A stretch of 64,000 bases of DNA from Augochlora pura (lineage: Eukaryota; Arthropoda; Insecta; Hymenoptera; Halictidae): assembly GCF_028453695.1 (NCBI RefSeq), contig NC_135773.1:17112001-17176000 (forward strand), read 5' to 3'. The notes under the pieces were generated by a model that had not been told where the DNA came from, did not search any database, and saw only the letters and a list, made by a program, of their open reading frames with translations. The position numbers were made by a program, and so were the translations under genes. This document shows, one piece after another, positions 13,113 through 24,497 of this stretch. How positions within the stretch are numbered: position 1 is the first letter of the stretch; every line of letters begins with the position of its first letter.

Positions 13113-16100
13113 CCTATGTAACTATAAGTTTCCAGGTGGGTTAAATTATATCCCGCCATGCATAAGAAACTAAGCAAAATATAAGACAGTTTTTAACCCA
13201 TCGAAACCTACAGTGTTAAGCGATGCTCGCGCATTCGACAGTGCATCTGAAGTTGCAGCGTCGATGCATTTATTCGAGGTCACTGGTACTACAAATTCGA
13301 CTTGGATCGGCCTGTGGGGCAGCGTTGAAATAGAGAGCAGAATGAGTAACAGGTGAGAGTAACAAGTGTCTCATGGTGAAAGGCGAAAGGCGGACGCAGC
13401 GTGGTAGGCTCAAGCTGACTCTTTATTCCAGGCTTAGACTGACAATCTGTTTCTTTCAATGTCCATCGACGAAGCCGTATTTTTGCATCGTCGATCTCAA
13501 AGGTCACGGGTCAAGCTTAGTAGAATCGTCCGCGTTCGAATACGAATTGGACGTGCACTTGCGAACTGTTCTCGAGACACCGATTCTCGCACATTATACA
13601 AGGTAAAAGTAACTAATTTTAGAACGTTTCTCAGTGAGTAAAAGTTACCATCGACTTTATAACAACTGAAAAATGTTATTATGCTTACACCACTGTTCGA
13701 TAGATTGATGTTTCTAGAGAACGTAATGAACTTTCAAATATTTATTCAAAATGAGTAAATAATAGTACGAACAAACTAATAAATTACAAGCATATACCTA
13801 ATATATGCATATACAAGCATATATTTTCTAACCGTATTCATTTGTGCCTTAAAGTACGGCAATGAACAAAATTGAAGTAACTGCACTATAGATAAAGGTA
13901 TACGTTTAGAAACGCTAGCATTTAAATAAACATCTTTTTACAGCTGATTATCACTTAAAATAGATATCTAACTTTAAAGAACAGTATTAAAAAACATAGG
14001 TAAAAATTTAACAATGACTTTCATAAGCTCTATCCATTTTTTTATCGCATTATTTTTGTTACCGTTCCAAGAAGGGGTTGCGAATAATAGGATGAAAAAT
14101 AGGCCGTTCGAAAATGAATATAAAAATTCACCTCACGTTTTTAAACAATGTTCTTTACAAATTCCCTTTCCTATTATTTCTTTTTCGATGAAAGAAAATT
14201 GTTTCTGCTCATATACACGAATACAATTAACTGAATAGTTAGAATGTTGCAATAATTAAATTAGAATGAAGCGGCATCTCGAAAAAGATGCCCTTAAGTA
14301 CGCTAAAGATCGTTTGAAATATTTGAAATCCTTCGAATCGCTGGAACTTTAAATCATCTGTAAATCCCATTCACCCTTGGTAAGACGATAGCACTGATTC
14401 CGCGGCGCGGATCCTAGCGCCGATATTATCAGCTCGGAGGCCACCGGTCGGTTATAAATCATACAGCCGCGCCGAGCGTCAAGGAAACGGAAACAAATAA
14501 ATCAGCCGGCGCGGCGTTTGTCCCTGGGACCGCGAATTAGCGCGGCTCGGTCGTCAATTCCGCGATGGTTTATCCACGCCGCGCCAAAACGGGCCTCGAG
14601 TGGCGACACGCGGAGGAAGCTAGCCGCGCTTGTTGCGCCGAAAGTGTCCGAGGATCTGTTGCACCGTGTTGCCGCGGCTTCGGCCTCGGCCTCTCATCTG
14701 CATACCGTTTCCTCTCTCTAACGACCGTTCATCTTCCGCGGTAGGACGTACGCACCTGTATCGAGATAACGCGGCGTAACGTATACCCGCGGCGAATAAG
14801 GGCATTGAATCGACGCCGATCCCTCGGGGCCGGCTTTCCTCGGGCTCCGCGGGCCCAGGGGCCCGGGGGCCCGGCGAGATCCGCTCCGCGGCGATCCGGC
14901 AATCCGCGCGCCGCGGCGGCGGATAACTCGCGCCGATCGGTCTATAAATCGAGAGCCGGGAAATCGCGCGCACCTGCGCCCCGGAACCGCCGAATCGGTC
15001 TCTGCTCGCCGCAGATCCTGTCCACCAGGTATCTCCCTCCCTTCTACACCGTTGCTCTTTGATCTCTGCATCACTGGATCGCACACGCTGGTCCCGCGCT
15101 TCTGCAGCTTACTTCATCAAAATTGTGCATTCATATCAATTCAATTGTGCTTCATCAAATTTCAAGCTAAAAACATACTAACGTCACGTGGAATCATGAG
15201 ACATTCGAAGAATCAGAGCCTGCCTAACCCTTCGAATCTGTTAGAAACAGATTAGGACACGTCACAAGATTTCATGTGACGCGACACTGATCCGTTTCTG
15301 ACAGATTTGTAACAATAACACTGCGGATCTTTACGAAATATCAAAAAATTGTCTGGTTTAATTGCAAGACGTAGGAGCCAAATACGATTTCGTTTCTCTG
15401 TTAAATAAATTAACCTCTTCAGAAATAACCGCCACAGAAAAACTATTCGCTACAGAATCCCTCAGCAATACCGGAGAAACCTCATCGAATGAAGTGAAAT
15501 GGATGATAAATAAAAAAGAAACAATTAAATCAATTATTTCCTCCTACTATAAAAATTCATCCCTGAAGAGATTAAATAAGTTGTAATTAGCATAGCAACT
15601 TTTATAACTTAGTAATAATAGAAACACGGAGGTTCGTTCCCTTCGAATGCTACACGATTTCACGTGATTTCATATGACGTAACGGTAACATGTTTTTCTA
15701 TCTTTGTTGTTTGCCGTAGCAGGAACAATAATAGTTTTATTTATGGACGGGATAAACCTTTTGACTGTACAATGCTCTGGAGCCGTTTCACAGCATTGAC
15801 ACAAGCCACGTCAATCTATCTTCTATACTTCTAAAGCACATTTTTGAGACGAACGCTGGCTCTGTTGACGAAGCAACGGAGATCGGAATGGATGATTGCT
15901 TCGGCGCATTGTCTGCCGTTTCAGTTGGCAGCAGCATTCGCCTCTACCGAAGGCAGAGGAATTAGGTAGAGCCGAGTAATTTATGCGCGAAAGAAAGAGT
16001 CTATCGAGGAGGGGCTAGAGGAGGGCGAGGAGCAATTTGAATTAATCGCAGCCCGCCTTCCCGGCATCGCGCCGCGGGCGTAATTTGTAAAGCAACCATA

Positions 16101-16392
16101 TTACGCCACGCGTTATTTGGCACAACACATTATATAACGATAGAATACGTAATGGGCTCGGTGGCAAGTCACGGAGAGGCCAGGAGAAGTCTCGCTGACC
16201 GCGGGCCCGGCTCGCATCTATTTTAATACTCCGATATTATTATAATAATCGTTGAGCAAACCGTACTGCGTCGCCCATTTCCCGCTCGTAATCGAGTGCT
16301 ACGAGCAATATGTCCGGACCAGACGCTGAATGGGCCCGTGGACCGGCCACGCGGTTCCGTGGAGAGAATAAAGGGAACGGAGGGAGATGGCG

Positions 16393-16417
16393 CGAGAGCG
16401 AGAGCGAGAGCGAGAGA
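16393..16417. repeat. (GAGAGC)n short tandem repeat
   Basis: Repeating GAGAGC/GAGAGA units continue upstream and downstream as purine-rich DNA. All overlapping open frames here encode Arg-Glu or Ser-Leu runs and are explained by the repeat. Confidence 0.85.
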
Positions 16418-16672
16418 GACGGCGAGAGACCGAGTCCTCCCCAGAGGGGCCAAACCGACACGCTCGCGTGTAATCACTGTAATTTCGGTCGCGGACCGTC
16501 CGGTAATTTTTGCTCGAGCGATCGCGAACTTTCATTCGATTTCATTAATACTCGACGCAAGCCTCCGGGCAGTTCTTCGCAGGTCGTGCGACGATAACGC
16601 GACGTGACCGAGAACGACCGATATCCTCGACCGGGAGCCGAGTTACACGCCACTTTTCCCTCGCGGATGCCT

Positions 16673-16691
16673 GGCCGGCCGGCCGGCCGGC
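16673..16691. repeat. (GGCC)n tract, nearly five units
   Basis: The run GGCCGGCCGGCCGGCCGGC is self-complementary and so forms a CpG-containing palindromic tract. Confidence 0.85.
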
Positions 16692-19600
16692 TTCTCTGAC
16701 ACCAGCCATCTTCTTTTACGGGCCGATGAATCTAACCACTGTGATTTCGAGCGGACGCGGGGCCGAGTTTTCGCGAGGCTTTTAAATCCGTGGCCAGCCT
16801 CGGACAAGAGCGCGCCGACGCCGCCTTCGGGCCGGCCTTTGTTTTATGAACCCACGAAACCTGGCACAGTGCCACTCGGACGTTGTTCCCAGTGTTTCGC
16901 GTCGCGAGCACATGCTTCACCATTCCACTGGACTTTTTCTACAATTATCTGCAACGAAGTTTGTGGACTTCGTATACTTCGAAGGTGCTTCTTCCGAAAC
17001 AATTAACCGTTTTCTTGTCGTTGGCGCAGTCGCAACAACGGTCTACAATAAAAGGTCAATTATATGAATTAACTCTCAAATTTATCGTCTTTGTCTCCGC
17101 GTCGAAGCCCTTGATTTTAAAAACAAATTTTTAATGGCTTCTCCAGAGCTATCGAGTGCAAACGGTAAAAACACTTCTTTCCCTATTATATTGGTTTATA
17201 TTATATTATATTTTGTTTCAGGGTTGATTAATATTTTTATAAGGAATTATTTATCTCGAAGATGAAAGAGTTAATTTTATATAATTTTTTAAATTTTAAT
17301 TTAATTATGACTATAGAATTGGATGTGAGAAATAAGTCGGTTTTATTGATATCTAGTTTTTTTAGAAATGAATTTAATTCATATACATCGTTTAGAATAG
17401 GTTCAAGAACTAAGGGTTAATGAAGGAAGAGCAAGGGTTTGGATAGAGTAATTATTTTATGACAGAACTAGAGTCATTATTCATTGTTTTGTACAGTTAA
17501 CAGGGTAACTGTGGTCGTCTTAATCAATTAGATATTGCAATCTCTTGAGAGTTTCAAATTTTTGAGAGTTACTGTCATTATACTTTATAGTTCTCTTTCT
17601 GTTTATGAAATATATAATTTAATACAAAATATCAAATGTATATAGGTATAGCCTCCTTAAGAATTTAACTGTTTATGGTAAGTATACTTGTTTCAAACTA
17701 ATTAGAATTAAATGACGCGATTAGTGTATGTAGAACAAGTATTAAACAATCTTTTTATTCATGCAATGGTGAAGCCTATTTAAAGGTGAGTTTGATTTTA
17801 TAACATCAGGCCATATATTTTCTTATTCATATTACAACTTTATTTAGTTTGATGAAACAGCCTGTATATCTTTATGCATATCAGAAGTAATTAACATTAC
17901 AACTAGCGAGTCCTAAATGCGGCTAAAGTATATCGTTTTATAACAAGTCATGGCCGGATTTATTTAAACTTCGCATACGTCATATTATAATATACACTTC
18001 AATAAAGAAATATGAATGCTATTTCGTCCTTTTCAGTCTGAATTAAATTCTGATTTCTTGTCTCTATTGTAAATCTAGACATACAATAAATATAATTGCG
18101 AAGAAAATAGCGCGACAAGACCTTAAACGCAGCGTCTTCTGATCTATAATGCAGCACGCGTCTAAAGAATGCGATCGAAAATCATTAAAACGAACTCGAT
18201 GTCCTCGTTTCGGAGTGTTCGACGTCGAGCCCGGACATCGGCCGAAATATCCGCGAATTCGACGAAACTCGCGGTCCCGTTTACATAATGCACACACTGC
18301 GTTGTTTACAATGCGGCGTGGCGCGACGTACGGCAGCGAAAGAAAGCGGCGTTCAATAGATTGTTAGCGCGCGGCGCGCAATTAAAAATAATCTGCAAGT
18401 AAAATCGCTGCGGCGCCTGCTTCCGCGTCGCGGAACAAAAGCCATTCTCCAGGTATGTGTCGATATTAACGAGTCGCATGCGCAGCTCCGGTCGCCGCGC
18501 CGCGCCGCGACGCGCACCGCGATCCGAACTGAGAACGTGGACTCTTCTACGTTTCGATTTCGCACATAATAACAGCGACGCGACTGCCAGACGGCCCGCG
18601 ATACCCGCATCCTGTTCGCCAGCATCGAACATCATTAGCGGTGGGATCAAGTTCAATACACGAAGCCCGGTATCGGTCAATTAACGTTCGTTCGGATCGG
18701 GGATCATCGAGAAGAATTATTGAGAAGCTCCGATCGCGGTTTCCTCTTAAAATTTAGCCGTTCGTTTAGCGGAGAAAATATGACCGTGAAATGGGTTCGG
18801 ATTTTTCCAAATTAACCTACAATTTTCAAACTGTCGTACAAAAACTGGTCAATGCTATTGGTACCTAAATCTAATTGTAAATATGATTTGAGCATTCCAG
18901 AACGTCGTTTCCTTCGTTAGAATTCGATAATCTTGCTTCCAACTATATTGAGATAATTTCAGCAATTATATCAAGTATATTGAATTAATTTCCAGTTACA
19001 TTGAATTTAATTGCTTGCAATCAATTTCGTTAAAAAATATGTGAGATATTCTGATCCATTGCGACAGCGGGGGGTTAACAAAATCTCTGCGAAATGTTTA
19101 AGATTTCAAAGGGGTTGCTGTAATAGAATTTATAAAGGTACATTTTTAGAAGGGTGTTGGTACCTTACCCGATGACGATAGCGTGTTATCAATAGGTTTC
19201 TAAAATGAGCACGTTGCAAGTGCATAGCAACTACAGTTTCGAAACAAAGGGCTAGTGTACAGTTTGCATGGCGCGTCCTGAGAAGGTTAGAAAATTTAAA
19301 CAATCATCCACAAATTATCGATGCAATCGTATTGTAAAATCTGTTAAACGATCGTCAATGTTTACCCCAGTAACCTACATATTACGAATCTGAAGCGATT
19401 GTATGGGGGTGCGCTGGCACAGCGATCGTATACATACAGACAAATCTAAAAAACAAGTTCCAGTTATGCAAGCTAATAATAGCAATCAAATGCAAATATA
19501 GCGGAAATTTGCACGGAGCTACGGGTCAAGTTAACAGCTCACTTTCCACGACCTATCGAAATCGCGTTCCCAGCGCAGCTCAGCCAGCGCTGCCATTAAC

Positions 19601-20669
19601 ATTCCCTTCATTCTTCCTCGGGACTTGACGCCTGCGTTTGCATTATCGATTCCAGCACACAGGTGGTGTTCCGTGATTGGACCTAGTCCAAGCAATCAGA
19701 GTGAAAGTTGGATAGGAACATTAGCCTATTGTTTGCGCTTTTCCTAACATTGTCCGCAGAAGTCCCGGGGCTTGTGCGCAGTCAACAATGGCGTTCAAAA
19801 ATGATCGCCCGGCCGATGGAATTGCTTTCTGTAGACGGCGCCGCGCCGCGCCGCGCCGGTGGGAAATCTTATCGAGGTGCGATTACAATAATAACGATCC
19901 GGTTGCGTCACTAGGCGTGGAAAATAGAGAAAAGAAAGCGGATGAAAAACGGGGGAAATCGCTAAGCCTAATACGGACTGATGTTTTTCTTGGCTACCAG
20001 TCTCCGAGAACTCGGAGCCGTTAGTCGCGTTTGATTCAAGCTCGACGAGCCCGAGAACGATTGCAAATTTTATGCACTCGTCGAAACAAGTCGGCGTCGT
20101 TGAAAACGCATAGATTGACTAGTTAACTATTGCAATCTCATTGAAAAGTTTGCAAATTAATTATACCGTATACGTTTGATTTCTTTTATACTTCGTTTAA
20201 ATGCAACAGTTTTGTAAAATATTATTGTTATTATTTATTTACGAACTATTTTGTTTTCTTCTATTATACAAAGGAAATACACATAATTCGGAATAAAATA
20301 TACACTAGAAAGATCAAGGTTTGACGACAGATACAGTGGTATCAATGAAGTGACTTATGGTGTACCAAAGAAATTCAATTTATGATTCATATATAATTTA
20401 TTAAAGATTATGAAGGGTGTATATCCTTTTTAAACAATCAGCTGTTTTCCACGAGTGTATTCGTCTTGAAGAAATTGCAGTATATTATCTTACACTTGTC
20501 GAAAGCAACTATCTGGTTATGAGAATAATAACAATAAAGTTATTATCAGCTCATTGCGATTAATAAAAACAGAAATAAATTTCTCCGTAAACACTATGCC
20601 TTACAACGGGTAGCGACGATGACGTTTTGCCATAAAAATCAATGATCTAGCTACTGAAATGATGATGGA

Positions 20670-20675
20670 ACTCAC
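20670..20675 (-). promoter_or_regulatory. 5' splice site (donor) GTGAGT ending the coding exon
   Basis: The minus strand reads CCATGCCT|GTGAGT. The six intron bases match the metazoan donor consensus apart from G at position +3, which is a common variant. The cut falls between whole codons (phase 0). The intron would run leftward; no clear partner exon is visible between 1 and 20669. Confidence 0.7.
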
Positions 20676-21347
20676 AGGCATGGCAGGATGCAGTCCCCTC
20701 AGCGCGGCTCCGCTCCACTTATGTCTGTTTTGAAAATGCGCGGCCCTGGCGTAGCTGTTGTTCTGATGAGCAGCGTACCGCTGCTGAATGGACGGCCGAA
20801 AATGAGGATAAGGCATCGCAGGGTATCCAGGAGGTTTCCCGTGATGATAATCACCGACGTCGAAACGCTGATGTTCGTGATGCAGAAACCCACCGTCACC
20901 GGTCACTCTCATTCGTTCTTGTTCGTGCTCGTGGTCCTCCAATTTCACCATAGACCTATCCGGGGAGGGTCTGGCGGTTTGGAACGGCGGCGGCAGCATG
21001 GCAGGCGGCGCGTAAAAGTGCGGGAACCCATAAGAATTCGGCAGACCGGCGATGGGTCTGTAGCCAGGATGCTGGACCTGGCACTGGCCAGGGATCTCGG
21101 GATTTCCTTCGATCTTCGCCGGCACGATCGTCTTCCTCTCGTATTGGTAGTCCTGTTGACCGGGATGGCAATCGTCCTGCGGCTCTCGCTTCACCTCGAA
21201 CACCTTCGACTCCAGCGCCTCGAGCTTCACTCGCACCCTCTCGGTCTCTCCCGAAGCCCGGTCCGCCTCGCCGTCTCTGTACGAGCTTCTCTGCGATTTC
21301 CGAGGACCCGAGTCCCCGTCGCAGCCACCCACGCTGCCTTGCTGCAT
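20676..21347 (-). CDS. First coding exon of an unrecognised, probably regulatory, protein
   Basis: This is the only convincing coding exon in the window. Reading the minus strand, the first ATG at 21347 follows an in-frame TAG at 21389-21387. The 224 codons run to 20676, where CCT is followed directly by GTGAGT, a strong insect 5' splice site, so the exon ends in phase 0. Residues 1-36 are hydrophilic (Gly, Ser, Asp, Arg). Four K-x-E sites of sumoylation type follow: VKLE 40-43, VKRE 52-55, AKIE 77-80 and VKLE 134-137. Residues 92-125 are rich in Pro, Tyr and Phe (GFPHFYAPPAMLPPPFQ), and 156-210 are rich in His, Pro and Gln. There is no folded domain, signal peptide or membrane segment. Composition and the K-x-E sites suggest the disordered N-terminus of a transcription factor; this is inference and I do not recognise the family. 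Reading on past the splice site adds only 24 hydrophobic/basic residues before a stop at 20603-20601, which looks like intron. Confidence 0.72.
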
Positions 21348-22795
21348 TCTCGGTGATGCACGCGCGACGCGATCGATCCGCGTCAAACTACTTCGGGATC
21401 GAACGAGATTAAAGTAGCGAGCGGCCGCGGACGAACAAGCATAGTTCGACGTCAGTGGCGGATTCGATTCCAGCTGCTCTCGCTATCGTCCTCCAACGAT
21501 AGGATTGTGGATCGATTCGGCAACGACACGGTCGAGGATGCTCAGAGTCGTTCGCGGACTTCCGTGTCCATTTCGTTGAACGTTTGTGGACGTATCGAAC
21601 AGGTTCGACGGAAGATGCGTTATTCGAAGTTGACAGTGGGGGATTCGACACTCGCAGCTCGGCTCACTGGCGTCATTCGACCGAAGGTTAGCTAATCACT
21701 TTTAATCGACACGATGGGACACGTTCATTCGAGACCGACAATGTGGAAGGCGTTTCTCTCAACCATAGTTTAATTTTCGAACGGCAAATGTTTCTTTCGA
21801 CTGCACTGTTGAAGATGCTTGGGGAATTTTAAAGCGTTATTTCTCGATTACGTCGAACATTGACGAGCGTATTGATTGTGCACGATCGAAGGTATGTTAT
21901 TAGAAGCGAACGATATCGTTAATCGATAGGCAATACTTCCGGACGTTACTTTTAGATGGATTTGTGAATAGAGTGTAATCCTTTCATAGAGGAACTCTCT
22001 TGCAAGTGCTTGAAATAATTTTATCGATCATATTTTCGAGGGGACGACACAGCACGTTAGTATTTCTGTTGCTCGTCGGAAACGGAATGAAAGACTCTGC
22101 ATGACAACAGTAGATATATACACCATTGTGAGACACATTACGTTCCTTGCGAAGGAATAACTACCGGCTCGAATCTCTCGATATTGTCATAAAACTACTC
22201 GTCGACTTTCGAGCTTCTGGTGCGACTACACTCGACGACAGTCGTAACACTCCTCGTCGATCGTCCTTGACGATGCCGTGGCCTGCCGTCTGTCAATCGA
22301 CCGTCATTCGGACCGCTCCTAGTTTTTACAAAAAACAAGCGCGAGAGTAGCGCGGCTTTGCATTATCTCGTCAGAGTGCTGTCGGTGGTCTCGAGTGGCA
22401 TAAATCACTGGCAAATTCTTATTTTTCGGTGTATCGGCGTGGTCCTGGGGCATAAAGGACCGCGTCACGATGGTCGTCGGTCTTTGAAAAAGGTGGCCAG
22501 TCTCGAGGAGGCTCGTCGCAGCGTACGGAAGCGCGCGGCGGCACGCAGTCGGTTGGTAGAAGCGGCGCTCGTATAGCCTGGCTGGTTTTCGGTCGAGTGG
22601 AGGGGGTTGAGGGAGGGGAGGCGACAAGGGCGGCGTGACAGTTTCCGTGTCACGTGTCCCCGACCTTAGGCCCCGCCTACAACTGCGATTTTCCTTCGTC
22701 GAACGGATCGTTAAGCTGGCCCTGTCGGGGGCCCTGGACCTTTCTTCCTCGTCATTCGTCGTCTGTCGCCCGCACGATTCGCGCGGCTCTCTTCC

Positions 22796-22855
22796 ACCGA
22801 GAGAAAGAGAGAAAGAGAGAGAGAGTGAGAGAGAGAAAGAGAGAGAGAGAGAGGG
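22796..22855. repeat. (GA)n microsatellite with interruptions
   Basis: About 60 bases of GAGA with A and T interruptions. It sits about 1.45 kb upstream of the minus-strand ATG, where it could act as a GAGA-factor-type promoter element; that role is inferred from position. Confidence 0.9.
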
Positions 22856-22996
22856 GTGTCTCACTGCGGGACAGAGGGGTGGGGGTTGACACTCGCGACC
22901 GAACGGCACACGGGGGTTGTCAACGCGCGCTGCCTGGCTCCTAGGCTGCTCTCTCTCCCTCCTACCAGCTCCTGGGCTCCTCCTCCTCTCTGAGCA

Positions 22997-23053
22997 GCGA
23001 CGAGACGATACGGGACGATGCGAGACGATGCGATGCGAGACGAGACGAGACGC
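22997..23053. repeat. GACGA/GATGC-rich simple repeat
   Basis: Irregular repeats of CGAGACGA and CGATGCGA within the CpG-rich upstream region. It produces Arg-rich or Ser-rich open frames on either strand. Confidence 0.75.
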
Positions 23054-23974
23054 CGAGCGTGAACGAACCGAGAGGCACCGTGAACCGCGTTTTCACCGTG
23101 TTCCGCGAACTTTTTACGGTACACTGGCTCCGGAACGGCGCGCTGCCGACGATCCTGGCTCGCGACGGGGGCTCCGACGCGCCGCAAGGGGGGGATGGAT
23201 CGAAACCGAGACCCGGCCCCGAATGCGACCCTCTCGACACGACGACAAAGGTCCTCCGCGCGCGCGACTACCTGGCCTCGCCGGAAATCACGAATATTCA
23301 GGCCGAAACGGTACGCGATGCGGCCATACGTGCAAGGATCCCGGATTGCGCCTCGGTCGGGCTGATCGCGTACGGCGTACGAGTTTCGTTCCACGCAGCG
23401 TGAAACTCTTGGCGGAGGTGCGCGGCCACCACCAGCCACCGGGAACGCACGAGCCTGCCCGAATACGCCCGAGCGAAACGATATATCTCTACTCTCGGGA
23501 TACCTCGACGGAGTTGGCCGGCTGCCTCCCGCCTTCCGCGGACTTGCACACTCCTCGCCAGAACCTCCGATGGGTTCACCTTTTGTCGGCAGGATCAAGG
23601 TGGATTCTATTCAACCGAGAGATGCTCGAGAAACGGCGAACGGCTCACACATCTCCTTTCCTCTCCCGACGTTTCGAACATTAGAACGCGCGGTACGTTC
23701 GCGTAGCGTTGACAGTCGTTGAAATTGTTGCCGTTGATTCTCGGACAGGGTGATAGAGTGGGTGTTTTGTGGGTGGTTCTATGAGTCGATGAAAGAATAA
23801 TGATTCTGTTTTCCAAGCGTTTATGCAAGGGTGCAAGCGAAAATTAAATTTTCCACCACTTTGAGCATCGATGAAATTGTGAACCACGCTTAGGGGATCA
23901 TTTTACCGCACACTAGAAAATTAGGATAAGAATGTCGAGATAAATGTCACTTTCAACAATACAGCAATCTCAAA

Positions 23975-24200
23975 TTAAACCTCGAATCATTTTGTTCCAG
24001 TGCATTTGAATTATTATTTAATTAGACTACTTTCAATCAAACAAGTAACTGTTATACTAGGAACAGCAGCAATACTAACAGATCTGCATGAATTATTTTA
24101 TAATCTACGTTTGGAGAAATTGACGATTACAATTGAGAATCGTTCCAGCATTGCCAATTATTTATACTTGTGAAAAATTGTTTGTCGTTTGAGGGCAATA
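23975..24200. mobile_element. Diverged relative of the inverted-repeat element at 1513
   Basis: Shares CTGTTATACTAGGAACARCA and the closing GAGGGC block with 1513-1730, in the same order and orientation and at similar spacing. Its own terminal repeats are weak and its limits are approximate. Confidence 0.45.
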
Positions 24201-24465
24201 TCGAAGCATCCTTGTCCAGCACAGTGCGAAATACATAATCGAGCTAAGCAAGCGAAATTATAGAGAATCGTTGACGGAAAGACGGTTGAAACGATAGAAA
24301 GGTTGCTTGTCACGCCTGATACTACCTACTGTAGTGGGTTCGCGTTTAAAATCTGTAATTTTAACTCGACATTTCGTTTGGTACGGTGCTGATATTATTT
24401 TTGTATTAGAAGCAGGAAGTATGAGTAGAAACTGGCAATCGGCGTAGTTCTTCTAGTGATTTATA

Positions 24466-24497
24466 GCGATGCACTGTGTCAGAGCTCAGTGCATCGC
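24466..24497. repeat. Perfect 11-bp stem hairpin, 10-base loop
   Basis: GCGATGCACTG pairs with CAGTGCATCGC around the loop TGTCAGAGCT. There is no extended pairing outside the stem, so it is short for a pre-miRNA. Confidence 0.8.

Larger units (their letters stand above)
13113..20600. other. Non-coding; probable intron of the minus-strand gene
   Basis: Lies immediately 3' (leftward) of the coding exon, so it is intronic if that gene model holds. GC-rich patches (14400-15060, 15850-16900, 18100-18700) alternate with AT-rich DNA. Simple repeats include a GAGAGC tract at 16393-16417 and (GGCC)n at 16673-16691. I see no second exon with coding signature and no complete mobile element. Overlapping open frames in the GC patches read as Arg/Ser/Pro-rich low complexity. 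Confidence 0.45.
21348..23700 (-). promoter_or_regulatory. Candidate 5' UTR and promoter region of the minus-strand gene
   Basis: This GC- and CpG-rich DNA lies directly upstream of the ATG at 21347. The minus strand has stops just ahead of the ATG, as expected for a 5' UTR. A (GA)n tract at 22796-22855 is the kind of site bound by GAGA-type factors in insect promoters. A GACGA-rich simple repeat lies at 22997-23053. Long open frames on both strands at 22861-23684 are explained by high GC and low complexity (strings of Arg, Ser, Pro) and are not called as genes. I could not fix a transcription start, and a further 5' UTR intron is possible. The promoter role rests on position and composition only. 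Confidence 0.35.

Noticed and set aside
20601..20675. Continuation of the exon to the stop at 20603
   Set aside because: The GTGAGT donor falls exactly in phase at 20675, and the extra 24 residues change abruptly to hydrophobic/basic composition.
20688..21356. 222-codon plus-strand open frame
   Set aside because: It lies opposite the well-supported minus-strand exon, crosses its splice site and has low-complexity Leu/Arg/Val composition; it is an antisense shadow.
22861..23684. Open frames of 245 (minus) and 255 (plus) codons
   Set aside because: Both strands are open at once in very GC-rich DNA, with Arg/Ser-rich translation and a GACGA simple repeat; no domain or consistent start.
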